Origin: Saprospiraceae bacterium
GTDB taxonomy: Bacteria; Bacteroidota; Bacteroidia; Chitinophagales; Saprospiraceae
Assembly: GCA_020628095.1 (NCBI GenBank)
Contig: JAHDFP010000001.1
Coordinates: 372,001 to 436,000, forward strand
Direction: 5' to 3'
DNA length: 64,000 nt
Part shown: one piece after another, positions 28,043-36,338 of the stretch
Layout: every line of letters begins with the position of its first letter
How positions within the stretch are numbered: position 1 is the stretch's first letter
Program-made: the position numbers and the translations under genes
Notes under the pieces: model-generated
The model's database searches: none
What the model was told of the DNA's origin: nothing
Seen by the model: the letters and a program-made list of their open reading frames with translations, nothing else

Positions 28043-28819
28043 ATGAAAACGAAAGCATCAATACTTGCCATATTATTTTTGGGATATGCGATAATCAGTA
28101 CTGGTCAAAGCACCCAAAAACTAAACCCAGATAATACAGTTATCATTACCCTTAATCATGGCTCTAAACTAGAAGGTGAAGTTATAGAATGGGATTTAGG
28201 TAAGAGCATCACTATAATGACGACATGGGGAAAAGAGTATACTCTTACCTCCGATAAATACCAGAAGGTAGAGCAGAAAAACTCAATAGGGGTTTATGAT
28301 AAGCACAGACCCTATAATTTTAGAGACAAAGGAATCTATTATTCATTCAGAATGTCCTCTATCACGGGTAACAATGGAAATCGTGCTACCGAGGTCAATG
28401 GATTTGGTCTTAACGCAAGTGCGGGGTTAAGATTTCATAGGCTACTTGCTGTTGGCGCTGGTGTCGGATATGATAAATTTATTTGGCAATCAGGCGAAGA
28501 GTTTATTCCTGTATTCGCAGAAGTAAGTGGTTATCTACATCCAAAACTTACAAGTTTGTTTTATAATGTACAGGCTGGTTACAGTTTCGCTCAGGGGACA
28601 GAAGAAAGGTATCTCCTTACAAGTGCAGAAGGTGGATTTATGGTTCATCCGAGTGTAGGTATTCGATTTGGCGGTGACATTTTGAAGTTCACTTTTGATG
28701 TAGGATACAAGTTTCAAAATGCGAATCTCATCTATGCTGAGCCTTGGACCAATGGAAACTTTCAGGCTCAGAGACTCAGATATCAAAGGCTCGTATTGAG
28801 ACTAGGCGTGACTATCTAA
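28043..28819 (+). CDS. Putative outer-membrane beta-barrel protein
   Basis: This protein of 258 residues starts with a signal peptide (MKTKASILAILFLGYAIIST, cleaved near GQS). I chose the ATG at 28043 over one at 28031 because it gives the cleaner signal. A small N-terminal part (TVIITLNHGSKLEGEVIEWD) resembles a beta-rich module and precedes alternating hydrophobic strands such as GLNASAGLRFHRLLAVGAGV, AEVSGYLHP and FTFDVGYKFQNANLIY. It ends with LRLGVTI, an outer-membrane-like terminal strand. I do not recognise a named family. It is 13 bases after the lipoprotein gene and 6 before the ECF sigma gene. Confidence 0.7.
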   Translation: MKTKASILAILFLGYAIISTGQSTQKLNPDNTVIITLNHGSKLEGEVIEWDLGKSITIMTTWGKEYTLTSDKYQKVEQKNSIGVYDKHRPYNFRDKGIYYSFRMSSITGNNGNRATEVNGFGLNASAGLRFHRLLAVGAGVGYDKFIWQSGEEFIPVFAEVSGYLHPKLTSLFYNVQAGYSFAQGTEERYLLTSAEGGFMVHPSVGIRFGGDILKFTFDVGYKFQNANLIYAEPWTNGNFQAQRLRYQRLVLRLGVTI

Positions 28820-28825
28820 TACTCA

Positions 28826-29407
28826 TTGTCAAGCGATACAACATATCATAACAAAGGTAAGGATTGGACTACCATAATAAATGGTTGTGCTAATAACTTA
28901 CGTAGCGATCAAGAAAAACTATATAGACACTTCTTTCCTATTATGGAAAGAATGGTACTACGGTATACCCAAGATGAAGACCAAATTATTGATATACTCA
29001 ATAATGGTTTTCTTCGGGTATTCCAGAATATAAGCAAGTATGAAGGCAAGGGGTCCTTTGAGGGCTGGATAAGAAAAATCATTTTTCGGAGTTTAAGTGA
29101 TTACTTCAGAAAGAGTCGAAAGGATCTTGCTTTCCTTATTTATGAGGAAGAATATAAAAAAGAACCAAGCCAGTCTATTCAGCATAAGTTATACTATCAG
29201 GACTTGGTATCTCTATTAGCTGCTCTTTCTGATACACAAGAGAAGGTGTTTCATCTTTTCGCAATAGAAGGATATAGTCACAAAGAGATAAGTGATCACC
29301 TAGGAATAAATCAGAACACATGCCGATGGCATCTGGCCGAAGCCAGAAAAGTACTACAAAAAGAATATTCCAAAATTTTTAAGAATAATTACTATGAAGC
29401 CGGATAA
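28826..29407 (+). CDS. ECF-type RNA polymerase sigma factor (TTG start)
   Basis: This is a group IV sigma factor of 193 residues. Region 2 lies at about residues 30-95 (DEDQIIDILNNGFLRVFQNI, then GSFEGWIRKIIFRSLSDYFR), and region 4 at 128-180 (LSDTQEKVFHLFAIEGYSHK, then EISDHLGINQNTCRWHLAEA). There is no ATG before region 2, so the TTG at 28826 is the best start. The gene overlaps the next one by 14 bases, the classic arrangement of a sigma factor and its regulator. Region 4 of this shape is common in Bacteroidota ECF factors. The target promoter is not identifiable. Confidence 0.9.
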   Translation: MSSDTTYHNKGKDWTTIINGCANNLRSDQEKLYRHFFPIMERMVLRYTQDEDQIIDILNNGFLRVFQNISKYEGKGSFEGWIRKIIFRSLSDYFRKSRKDLAFLIYEEEYKKEPSQSIQHKLYYQDLVSLLAALSDTQEKVFHLFAIEGYSHKEISDHLGINQNTCRWHLAEARKVLQKEYSKIFKNNYYEAG

Positions 29408-30785
29408 GAAAATAAGTCGAGTAGATAAGGGATGGAATAATATGGCCAATATCTTGGATAAAGAAATGCCTCAAGACAAGAAGAAGCGAAGGTTGTTCAT
29501 TTGGCTCTTCTTTGGCTTAGGACTGCTTATTGGGTTTTCTTATACCATGTTCTTACGTCATGATACGCCACAAGTAGAAAAGAAAATCAAATTAACCGAA
29601 AATACCAATAAGGAAACGACTCTGACATTAAGCGAGAAACCAGCAAGTTCTCTGAATGATAAATCCAGCACTACTGCGACTAATGATACGAAAGAATTGT
29701 CCGTCAATAATAATCCGAAATCAGAATACAAGTCATCTTTGTTAACTACAGAGAAGAAAAACAAATTAAGTCAAAACCAACAGTCTAATATAACTGAACA
29801 CTCATCAGCATCTAATCAAAAAATAAGCAAGTCCAACTTGCTGAAAGACAAGGCCACACCTAACCCAAAAAAAATCGAACAGCAGAAAGATATTGAAACA
29901 AAAAAATCATCTCTTTATTCTCAACTCATAATGACTAAGGATGGCTTACTACTCAAAGAAGAAAGTAAATATGGACATCTAAAGAGCCTTCCTCTTATTG
30001 CCACTAAGCACGCACAGTTAGAATATAAAAAGTCCCTATTGGACTATGCGATCTACCTCCGCGAAAATGAGGACATAGAAATAAGTAATTACCAGTTAGA
30101 TATAAGAGCTTTCGTCAGACCTTCCATTGTATATCAATATATGACAGACCTCAGTGGGCATGGAATCGGTGCTGGAATAGACCTAGGCATAGGTCATGAC
30201 AAATTTTCATTCGGGCTTGCCTTCCAGTATAGCTTTTTTAAGACTAATTTTTTTGAGGATAGAACGTTTGTTTTTGACCAAGACGGACTCTTCTCAGAAT
30301 TAAAATCGGAACAAAGTGTTGATCCGAATACCAGAGGTGGCAATGCATTACCTCCCATTACCTCATATACCGTTACTGCCAATAATGATATATCCTATCC
30401 CAGCTTAGGTGTATTCACTTCTTATCAATTCTTCCCTCACGTAAGCACCAGAGTCGGAATAGGATACGAATGGTATAAAAAAGAAGTAGAAAGTATGCCC
30501 GACCTATCTGAGCAAGATATAAATATGCCAGAAGATATGGACGATCAAGATACTGAAGTGGCTGGCTCTAATACAGAAATGGATTTCGAGCAAGTAATAA
30601 TTCCATTGGATATAAGGAATGATATGTCTAGATTTTTCTATGCAGAAGTAAGTCTGTCCATACAAACCAAAGATAACTTTGGTCTCCTGCTTGGTTATAG
30701 ACGGACATCAGACCCTCGTTACAGAATAAGTAATTACGAAGTTGGCACTTCTAAGTTATTCTTGGGAATAAGTAAAACATTTTAA
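29394..30785 (+). CDS. Membrane-anchored protein with C-terminal barrel-like domain, possible anti-sigma factor
   Basis: This protein of 463 residues overlaps the ECF sigma gene by 14 bases. A short N-terminal cytoplasmic part (residues 1-32, with GWNNMANILDKEMP) is followed by a single helix at 33-55. A low-complexity Ser/Thr/Asn/Lys/Gln region spans about 58-165. The C-terminal 250 residues alternate in a way typical of outer-membrane barrels (AFVRPSIVYQYMTD, GAGIDLGIG, FFYAEVSLSIQ, LLLGYRRTSDPRYR) and end in LFLGISKTF. A single chain with an inner-membrane anchor and a barrel end could span the whole envelope. The anti-sigma role is inferred from position and the short N-terminus. It ends 4 bases inside the convergent PhoD-like gene. 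Confidence 0.75.
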   Translation: MKPDKKISRVDKGWNNMANILDKEMPQDKKKRRLFIWLFFGLGLLIGFSYTMFLRHDTPQVEKKIKLTENTNKETTLTLSEKPASSLNDKSSTTATNDTKELSVNNNPKSEYKSSLLTTEKKNKLSQNQQSNITEHSSASNQKISKSNLLKDKATPNPKKIEQQKDIETKKSSLYSQLIMTKDGLLLKEESKYGHLKSLPLIATKHAQLEYKKSLLDYAIYLRENEDIEISNYQLDIRAFVRPSIVYQYMTDLSGHGIGAGIDLGIGHDKFSFGLAFQYSFFKTNFFEDRTFVFDQDGLFSELKSEQSVDPNTRGGNALPPITSYTVTANNDISYPSLGVFTSYQFFPHVSTRVGIGYEWYKKEVESMPDLSEQDINMPEDMDDQDTEVAGSNTEMDFEQVIIPLDIRNDMSRFFYAEVSLSIQTKDNFGLLLGYRRTSDPRYRISNYEVGTSKLFLGISKTF

Positions 30786-31822
30786 AAAGTCACCTTTTCA
30801 TATTGTTGATCATTATCTCCTTTTAGATATAGATCTAGTTTAGGTTCGTTTTCAGAAGACCAATCAATTTTCATCATACCATAATTCAACTGGCTAGCAA
30901 ATTGACCAACTCTATATTGATTAGGCTCGTCGGTAAGTTCCTCGTATGAGTGCGTCATTCCGCTAGAGGTCACCTCCTGTATAATTTTTCCGTTATCCAA
31001 TTCCATCTTAGATATTTCTCCAAAATGACGATCTCCACTTAGTAAGACTATCTTGGATGGGCTAGTAGAGAGTAATTCCAAAAACCTCTTTCTTGCAGTG
31101 GGTAAGTTGGCCCATTTCTCATACTTATGCTCTTCTGGAATAACCTGTGTGCCGTTTCCTATAATTATTAGTGGAGCCTCTGTCTGTAGTTCTTCTTGTA
31201 GCCAGTTCCATTGCGCTTCACCCAATATATCTCCGTTTTCATCAGGAATATACTCTCTGTTGATACGTTCCACTCGATCCCTAAAATATCTCGTATCCAA
31301 TAATATGATCTTTACAGTTCTACTATCTTCACCGATCACATAAGACTGGTAAGCCCCTTCCCTACTCCATGCAGGGTCGCTCTCGGGAACATCTAAAAAC
31401 TCAAACATCAAATCCCGGCTTTCCGCTTTTTGAGCGTAGCTTTTGTCACCATCATTTACTCCGTAATCGTGATCATCCCATACTCCTATAATGGGTACTG
31501 TAGTTTTCATTTGTTTATAAGCGGCAATATCCTCCTGCTTATCATACATTCTCCGCATAGCTGTCATATTTTCTGTATCAGCATAGATGTTGTCACCTAA
31601 CCATATCCACAAGTCTGGGTTATCTGATACTATATCATCCCATAAGGGCTGATTCTCATCCTGATGACTACAAGAGCCAAAACAAATGACATCTAAATAA
31701 TCAATATCCTCAAGCATCTCTTGATTGCTGTGGGTGTCAACAATGGTAGGAGTATCTATGACTTCCGAATTCTTTTTGCAAGAAATGAGTAATATGATAA
31801 TTAGAGGCGCTATACTTTTCAT
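30782..31822 (-). CDS. PhoD-like phosphatase/phosphodiesterase lipoprotein
   Basis: This is a predicted metal-dependent phosphatase of the alkaline phosphatase D-like (metallophosphatase) group, 346 residues. The signal ends in ILLISC, indicating a lipoprotein. Metal-site motifs are visible: FGSCSHQ, WLGDNIYAD, WDDHDYGVND and LSGDRHFGEI. The length is short of classic PhoD (about 550), but near that of the compact members. It is convergent with the barrel gene and overlaps it by 4 bases; it has no close partner upstream. Substrate is unknown; phosphoesters in the periplasm or outside are likely. Confidence 0.88.
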   Translation of the reverse strand: MKSIAPLIIILLISCKKNSEVIDTPTIVDTHSNQEMLEDIDYLDVICFGSCSHQDENQPLWDDIVSDNPDLWIWLGDNIYADTENMTAMRRMYDKQEDIAAYKQMKTTVPIIGVWDDHDYGVNDGDKSYAQKAESRDLMFEFLDVPESDPAWSREGAYQSYVIGEDSRTVKIILLDTRYFRDRVERINREYIPDENGDILGEAQWNWLQEELQTEAPLIIIGNGTQVIPEEHKYEKWANLPTARKRFLELLSTSPSKIVLLSGDRHFGEISKMELDNGKIIQEVTSSGMTHSYEELTDEPNQYRVGQFASQLNYGMMKIDWSSENEPKLDLYLKGDNDQQYEKVTF

Positions 31823-31907
31823 CTACTATATATTATATCTAAAGAAAACCAATAGATGTAAAAGCATCAAGAAATAATCAAATAAAATAGGCCCTTAAAA
31901 ACACAGA

Positions 31908-31930
31908 GGCTGTCAGATGAACTGACAGCC
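31908..31930 (-). terminator. 9-bp perfect hairpin, possible terminator
   Basis: GGCTGTCAG (31908-31916) pairs exactly with CTGACAGCC (31922-31930) across a 5-base loop. Read on the minus strand, a T-rich run (five T) follows at a short distance. It may end transcription coming from the operon at 32.2-37.2 kb. The distance from that operon's last stop, about 280 bases, is long. Confidence 0.45.
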
Positions 31931-32071
31931 CTGATTAATAAGGAAGAAATCCTTAATATTGGAATCTATAATGATCAGACCTACGAATTATAATCTTACT
32001 AATGGATTTTTTGTTCTTATAATTGCTAGTGTTCGTTTTTACTAAAAGTTCGTATTTCTTCCATACACACT

Positions 32072-32104
32072 CGGTTATTGACTTTGTTCTTTTTTCAATA
32101 ACCG
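32072..32104. repeat. 10-bp perfect inverted repeat
   Basis: CGGTTATTGA (32072-32081) is exactly complementary to TCAATAACCG (32095-32104), separated by 13 T-rich bases. It lies about 100 bases after the stop of the TPR gene. It could be a terminator for the minus-strand operon or an operator-like site; no T run follows the stem on either strand. Confidence 0.5.
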
Positions 32105-32206
32105 TTCGTATCTATTAGTATAGAAAAAGCTAAAAGGTAAACACCTCAGGAGAAAAAAAATATGAAAAATGAAAATGCTATGGATAGCAGGAATACAACG
32201 ATGAGG

Positions 32207-32977
32207 TTAAATTCTACCTAGAATTTCTTTTGCTTTGGCTTGATATAAATGGTATTTGGATTCAGCGATACCTTTGATATGATCTTTGAAATTATTCATA
32301 TCATTAAGCTTGAGATATGACAAAGACAGATACCACTCTGCCTGTTGCGACAGTTTAGTGTCAGGATTATCTTGTAATGTATCCAATATGGTCTTTGCTT
32401 CTTCTGCTTTGCCTAGTTCTAAATGGCAAATAGCTTGATACATTTTGATCTTAGGACTTTGCTCTGAGAGAGATAATAGTATATCAAGAGATTCTTGATA
32501 ATCTTTAGATGCATATTTGCTAATTGCCAAGTTGTAGTCATCTATCGATTGATTGGTATTACCGCGTTCTACTTTTTCGGTAGGATAAGGTTGGTAATAG
32601 TCAGCAAATATATTTTTGGGTTTTTCAGATATGAAATAGGGACTTAAAAAAAAAAGTAAAGCCGCTGTGCCGATAAGACCAAGTGCCATTACTATAGACT
32701 TATATCCTGATTTTTCATTTTTTAATGTCTGATCAGAATCTTTAGTTTCGGTTGTATTAGCATGACTCCTTTCGTTCCGAGCTTCTTGGATAACAGTTCT
32801 TAGTTCGTCCACTCTATTCTCAGATAAGGCCTCATATATATCCGTATTGAAATCTAATTTTTTTTGAAAATCAGAATCTTTAATCAATGATTGTACCTCT
32901 TGACCTTCAGATTCAGTCAACTGATCTAACAGAAATTTTTGCACCAAATCTCCAGTATGTTCAGATGAGTTTTTCAT
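32207..32977 (-). CDS. TPR-containing single-pass membrane protein, putative anti-sigma factor
   Basis: This protein of 256 residues overlaps the ECF sigma gene upstream by 17 bases. Its N-terminal cytoplasmic part (about 1-93) starts with HTGDLVQKFLLDQLTESEGQ, the kind of helical segment found in Bacteroidota anti-sigma proteins. A single helix follows (about 94-113, IVMALGLIGTAALLFFLSPY), then a C-terminal part with TPR-like helices (LAISKYASKDYQESLDILLS, then MYQAICHLELGKAEEAKTIL). Topology puts the TPR part in the periplasm. No zinc-binding anti-sigma motif is present. The role is inferred from the gene pair; the TPR part could bind a partner such as the CHAT protein from the same operon. 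Confidence 0.75.
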   Translation of the reverse strand: MKNSSEHTGDLVQKFLLDQLTESEGQEVQSLIKDSDFQKKLDFNTDIYEALSENRVDELRTVIQEARNERSHANTTETKDSDQTLKNEKSGYKSIVMALGLIGTAALLFFLSPYFISEKPKNIFADYYQPYPTEKVERGNTNQSIDDYNLAISKYASKDYQESLDILLSLSEQSPKIKMYQAICHLELGKAEEAKTILDTLQDNPDTKLSQQAEWYLSLSYLKLNDMNNFKDHIKGIAESKYHLYQAKAKEILGRI

Positions 32978-33527
32978 TATATTGTTTCTGTACTATTTTC
33001 ATAAGAGACTTAAAACATCTACTCTTTAAGGTCTTGGCGACATCTCCGCTGGACAAATTCATTTTTTGAGCAATCTCTTTCATACTTAATCGGTCCAGAT
33101 AATACCCTTCTATTATGGACTTACATTTGTCACTCAATTCACTCATCGCCTTATAACATATCGACTTCAACTCTTCCTTATGCAGCTTCTTAGGTGCATC
33201 ATACCCATTATCATATAACACCGTCCTGACCTCATTCACCTTATCCTGAAATCTGAATTTCGCCGACAATTCATTTCTTAGGCTATTGACACAAATTCCT
33301 ACTAAATAATTCTTAATAGATGACACCTCTGTTATCTTGCCAGATACCACATTATCATAGAATATCAACAGGCTCTCACTGAAGATACTTTCAGCCTCAC
33401 TTGCTCCGCACAGCTTCTTAGATAATACGATTCGTATTACATCGTCATGATAGTCATGATATAATTCCTTTAGCTTGCTTGTATTACCACTTACAAATTC
33501 TTCTCTTATCCGAGATAAAGATTCCAT
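32961..33527 (-). CDS. ECF-type RNA polymerase sigma factor
   Basis: This is a sigma-70 family protein of 188 residues. Region 2 is at about residues 20-85 (ELYHDYHDDVIRIVLSKKL, then AESIFSESLLIFYDNVVSGK), and region 4 at about 120-175 (AMSELSDKCKSIIEGYYLD, then RLSMKEIAQKMNLSSGDVAK). Its sequence differs clearly from the ECF factor at 28826, so the two are not recent copies. It overlaps the TPR membrane protein by 17 bases and lies 38 bases after the CHAT gene. Such position suggests that the CHAT and TPR proteins control it, but no target promoter can be read here. Confidence 0.85.
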   Translation of the reverse strand: MESLSRIREEFVSGNTSKLKELYHDYHDDVIRIVLSKKLCGASEAESIFSESLLIFYDNVVSGKITEVSSIKNYLVGICVNSLRNELSAKFRFQDKVNEVRTVLYDNGYDAPKKLHKEELKSICYKAMSELSDKCKSIIEGYYLDRLSMKEIAQKMNLSSGDVAKTLKSRCFKSLMKIVQKQYNEKLI

Positions 33528-33565
33528 TCTACCATATTGATTAGCGTATACTTTGTAATAGCCTA

Positions 33566-36322
33566 TTAAGAATTTTTCCTAAGATAATTCTTTATAATCC
33601 ATGCCACAAAAACTAAAAGTAAAACACCAATAAATACTAAATATAACGAAGAATAAGAATCTATCACCGCCGATGAATCGCCTATCAAAACAAACCCTGC
33701 CCAATAATAGGGATGTGTCTTTTCAGGATTCGCTTTGCTCAGATAAGTGAGCTTGGCTTCTCTTAAGGCCTTATCCTTACTATTCCCCTTCATAAGACTT
33801 GCATAGAAATAGTTCATTAGCTCTGCTGTACGACAATCATCTACCGGCCAGAGACTAACGACTGTACTCTTCGCCCCAGCGTGAAAAAATCCTTTGGACA
33901 ATGACATCGTACCTTCTCCCTGTACCACTTCGCCATAACCACTCTCACAAGCACTCAATACAACCAAATCACTATTCAACTCTGACACCTCTAGATCATT
34001 CACGGTCAGGTAGTCGTCATTAAAATATATTCTACTAAAATCAGGATTTTCTGCATCCATACAAGCGTGCGTTGCGAGATGGATAATCTTAGAATTAGAA
34101 GCCTTATCCATAAAATCCTCTAACGAACCGTCTATCACCACGTTATTACCGTCTGCCAATAGATTACTTATGCCATCTATCTCATTCTTGCTACAGGCCA
34201 AATTCCCTAGAGAGGTACTCATACAAGATCTTTCTGGGAGATAGACGCCGCTATCCGACTTATAAGCATATCCTAGAAAATCGTTAGAATAATCAGCCGA
34301 TTTTCTCGCTTGCAACAATTTCATTAATTTGATAGAGTACTGATACTGAATATTATATCGCTCTAATAACAACTTGTTCTCATTATCCTTGATCGCACCA
34401 AAAGGTATATTATTCAAAACATCATCACCGACTATAATCAAAGAGTTAATATCGGACGACAAGGAATCCAATATCTCCAAACCCAACAATGTATACAAAC
34501 TATCTTGAGCTTCATCCTCTTCAGACCTCATACTTTTGTAGAACTGAGATAATCTAACCTTAAGACTTTTCAGGTCCTTCAGCTTTTCTATTCTATAAGA
34601 ATCCTTGGTTATAAAAACCACATAAGCATTTTCCTTCCCTATAAAATACTCCACAACTACCTCTACCCCCGTAATCAACTTCTGAACGTCATCTATAGTC
34701 GTCGGCGTCAAATCATATTTAAGCTTATAGTATTGTGGGTATTCGTTTTCTAACTTCTTGTTAAGTCTATCTAACTCTATCTGCTTATTAGATTTCTCAA
34801 GCCTCAAATTATTCAGAACGCTACTATCCTGTACGGCATTCTCAGAAAAGGATTCTATTTCGGATTCTAAAAAGTTTAGTTCTTGCTTAAGTTCTTTTTC
34901 AGACTCTAATAACTCAGGTGGTAGATTTGCATAACCCTTGCTATCGGATTCGTTTATCTCTTGCGCTAAGAGATTAGACTTATTTTCTTCTATCAAAGAG
35001 TAACAAGCTTCTAAATCTCCCTCGCTATAGTAGAAATCTATGGCTTTTTCTATTATGGATAAGTATTGATTCGCCCAAAATTGTTTGTGGGAGGCGGTTG
35101 TGTTTTCTATTCTGAATGCTCTTATTATGTTTAAAATATCAACCATCATTTTCTCCGTTGATTCTTTATCTCCATTCGCAATTTTTACATCTATGAGTTT
35201 ATTTAGAAGCCTTACTGTTAGATCCTTATTCTTTACTTTTCTTGGATTATCCAAAAGATTTAAGTTTCCAAGTTTGACCAACCCTTTATTTAAATATTTT
35301 TCCGAATTGTCCAACATGTTTTGGCTCTCGTAAAAATCGCTTAACCTTTCATATATCTCACATATCGATACATCAAGACTAATGCCACTAGTCTGTAGCG
35401 ATTCCAATATTTTTGTGGCATTATCCACATTCTCTCTTATCGAATTCAAATCTTTATTTGAACTTTTCATTTCTAATAATGCCAATAATTCAATGTATTT
35501 GGCTTCAATTATCTGTGTTCTAAATGGTCTAGAGTGTTTTTCAATCTTTTCAAGATACTTTTCTACCAACTCCAATTCATTAAGCACTAGAGCATCTCTT
35601 GTAATTGCAACCTGATAAAGTTGAATTTCATCTATATATTCTGGCTCATTTTGGTTTTCTAAAATTTCTAATGACCTTATAAGGTTTTCCAAAGAAACAT
35701 ACTGAAATCCCATTCGTTTATGAATAACCGCTAATTCACTATAAGAATCGAACTCCACGAATGCTTTATATGGGTTCTTGTTCGCAGTCAAGGCTAATTC
35801 TATATAATCTCTTCCTTTAACATAATCACCAAGTGAAATGTAATGTTTTGCAATATCATTATATAGTGAAGCCAAAGCGGGACTTTTCAATTTCGCTGCT
35901 ATTTCAATTCCTCTTTCGCAATAATCAATAGCCTTTAAATACATTCTTTTCCTCCTATATATACTAGAGTAATTAGCATAGATATAAGTCAAATATTCAT
36001 TATTTATTTCAGCGTGAACTTTTACTAAACTATCAGCTTTAATATTTACTATCTCAAACCGAAGTACATCGCTATTATAGAAATGGACTGTAGCCAGTTT
36101 GAGCAAAGCCTTGACCTGATTTTCATAATCACCAATTTTATTGCTAAGTTCTTCTGCATGATTTAACAACACTATATTTTGGGTAAATGGTCCATTAGGA
36201 TTCCAAAGGTTATCCGATTGTTCAAACAGTCTTTGAATTTTTAACGAATCACTTAAATCAAAATTTGAGAATAAATTATTACTAAATAATAAAAAAGTTA
36301 TCAAGTAATAATTTATTCTCAT
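33566..36322 (-). CDS. TPR-CHAT protease-like protein, periplasmic with C-terminal membrane anchor
   Basis: CHAT domains are caspase-like cysteine peptidases. From the ATG at 36322 the protein has 918 residues and opens with a signal peptide (MRINYYLITFLLFSNNLFSN); an in-frame TTG at 36337 is less likely. Residues 40-430 form TPR-like helical repeats, a coiled-coil-like acidic helix region follows (about 470-540), and the CHAT domain spans about 550-885. The catalytic pair is visible: His752 in HLATHAC and Cys792 in VVLSACESG. A single helix at about 892-911 and a basic tail (KNYLRKNS) end the chain, so the peptidase domain should face the periplasm. It follows the Cys-rich secreted protein by 16 bases and precedes the ECF sigma gene by 38. 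Substrate unknown. Confidence 0.9.
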   Translation of the reverse strand: MRINYYLITFLLFSNNLFSNFDLSDSLKIQRLFEQSDNLWNPNGPFTQNIVLLNHAEELSNKIGDYENQVKALLKLATVHFYNSDVLRFEIVNIKADSLVKVHAEINNEYLTYIYANYSSIYRRKRMYLKAIDYCERGIEIAAKLKSPALASLYNDIAKHYISLGDYVKGRDYIELALTANKNPYKAFVEFDSYSELAVIHKRMGFQYVSLENLIRSLEILENQNEPEYIDEIQLYQVAITRDALVLNELELVEKYLEKIEKHSRPFRTQIIEAKYIELLALLEMKSSNKDLNSIRENVDNATKILESLQTSGISLDVSICEIYERLSDFYESQNMLDNSEKYLNKGLVKLGNLNLLDNPRKVKNKDLTVRLLNKLIDVKIANGDKESTEKMMVDILNIIRAFRIENTTASHKQFWANQYLSIIEKAIDFYYSEGDLEACYSLIEENKSNLLAQEINESDSKGYANLPPELLESEKELKQELNFLESEIESFSENAVQDSSVLNNLRLEKSNKQIELDRLNKKLENEYPQYYKLKYDLTPTTIDDVQKLITGVEVVVEYFIGKENAYVVFITKDSYRIEKLKDLKSLKVRLSQFYKSMRSEEDEAQDSLYTLLGLEILDSLSSDINSLIIVGDDVLNNIPFGAIKDNENKLLLERYNIQYQYSIKLMKLLQARKSADYSNDFLGYAYKSDSGVYLPERSCMSTSLGNLACSKNEIDGISNLLADGNNVVIDGSLEDFMDKASNSKIIHLATHACMDAENPDFSRIYFNDDYLTVNDLEVSELNSDLVVLSACESGYGEVVQGEGTMSLSKGFFHAGAKSTVVSLWPVDDCRTAELMNYFYASLMKGNSKDKALREAKLTYLSKANPEKTHPYYWAGFVLIGDSSAVIDSYSSLYLVFIGVLLLVFVAWIIKNYLRKNS

Positions 36323-36338
36323 TACAACTTTACTCAAA

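Larger units (their letters stand above)
31823..32206. other. Intergenic stretch with two inverted repeats and no gene seen
   Basis: This 384-base AT-rich gap lies between the PhoD-like gene start and the end of the TPR gene (both minus strand). I see no open frame of note and no tRNA. It contains two perfect inverted repeats listed separately, and the motif GTTCGT occurs three times (about 32033, 32049 and 32105). It should hold the PhoD-like promoter and the end of the CHAT operon transcript. Confidence 0.6.

Noticed and set aside
33566-36322. CHAT protein as an anti-phage (caspase-like) defence gene
   Set aside because: The signal peptide, C-terminal anchor and ECF sigma partner point to envelope signalling; no gasdermin, Cas, nuclease or other defence gene is nearby.
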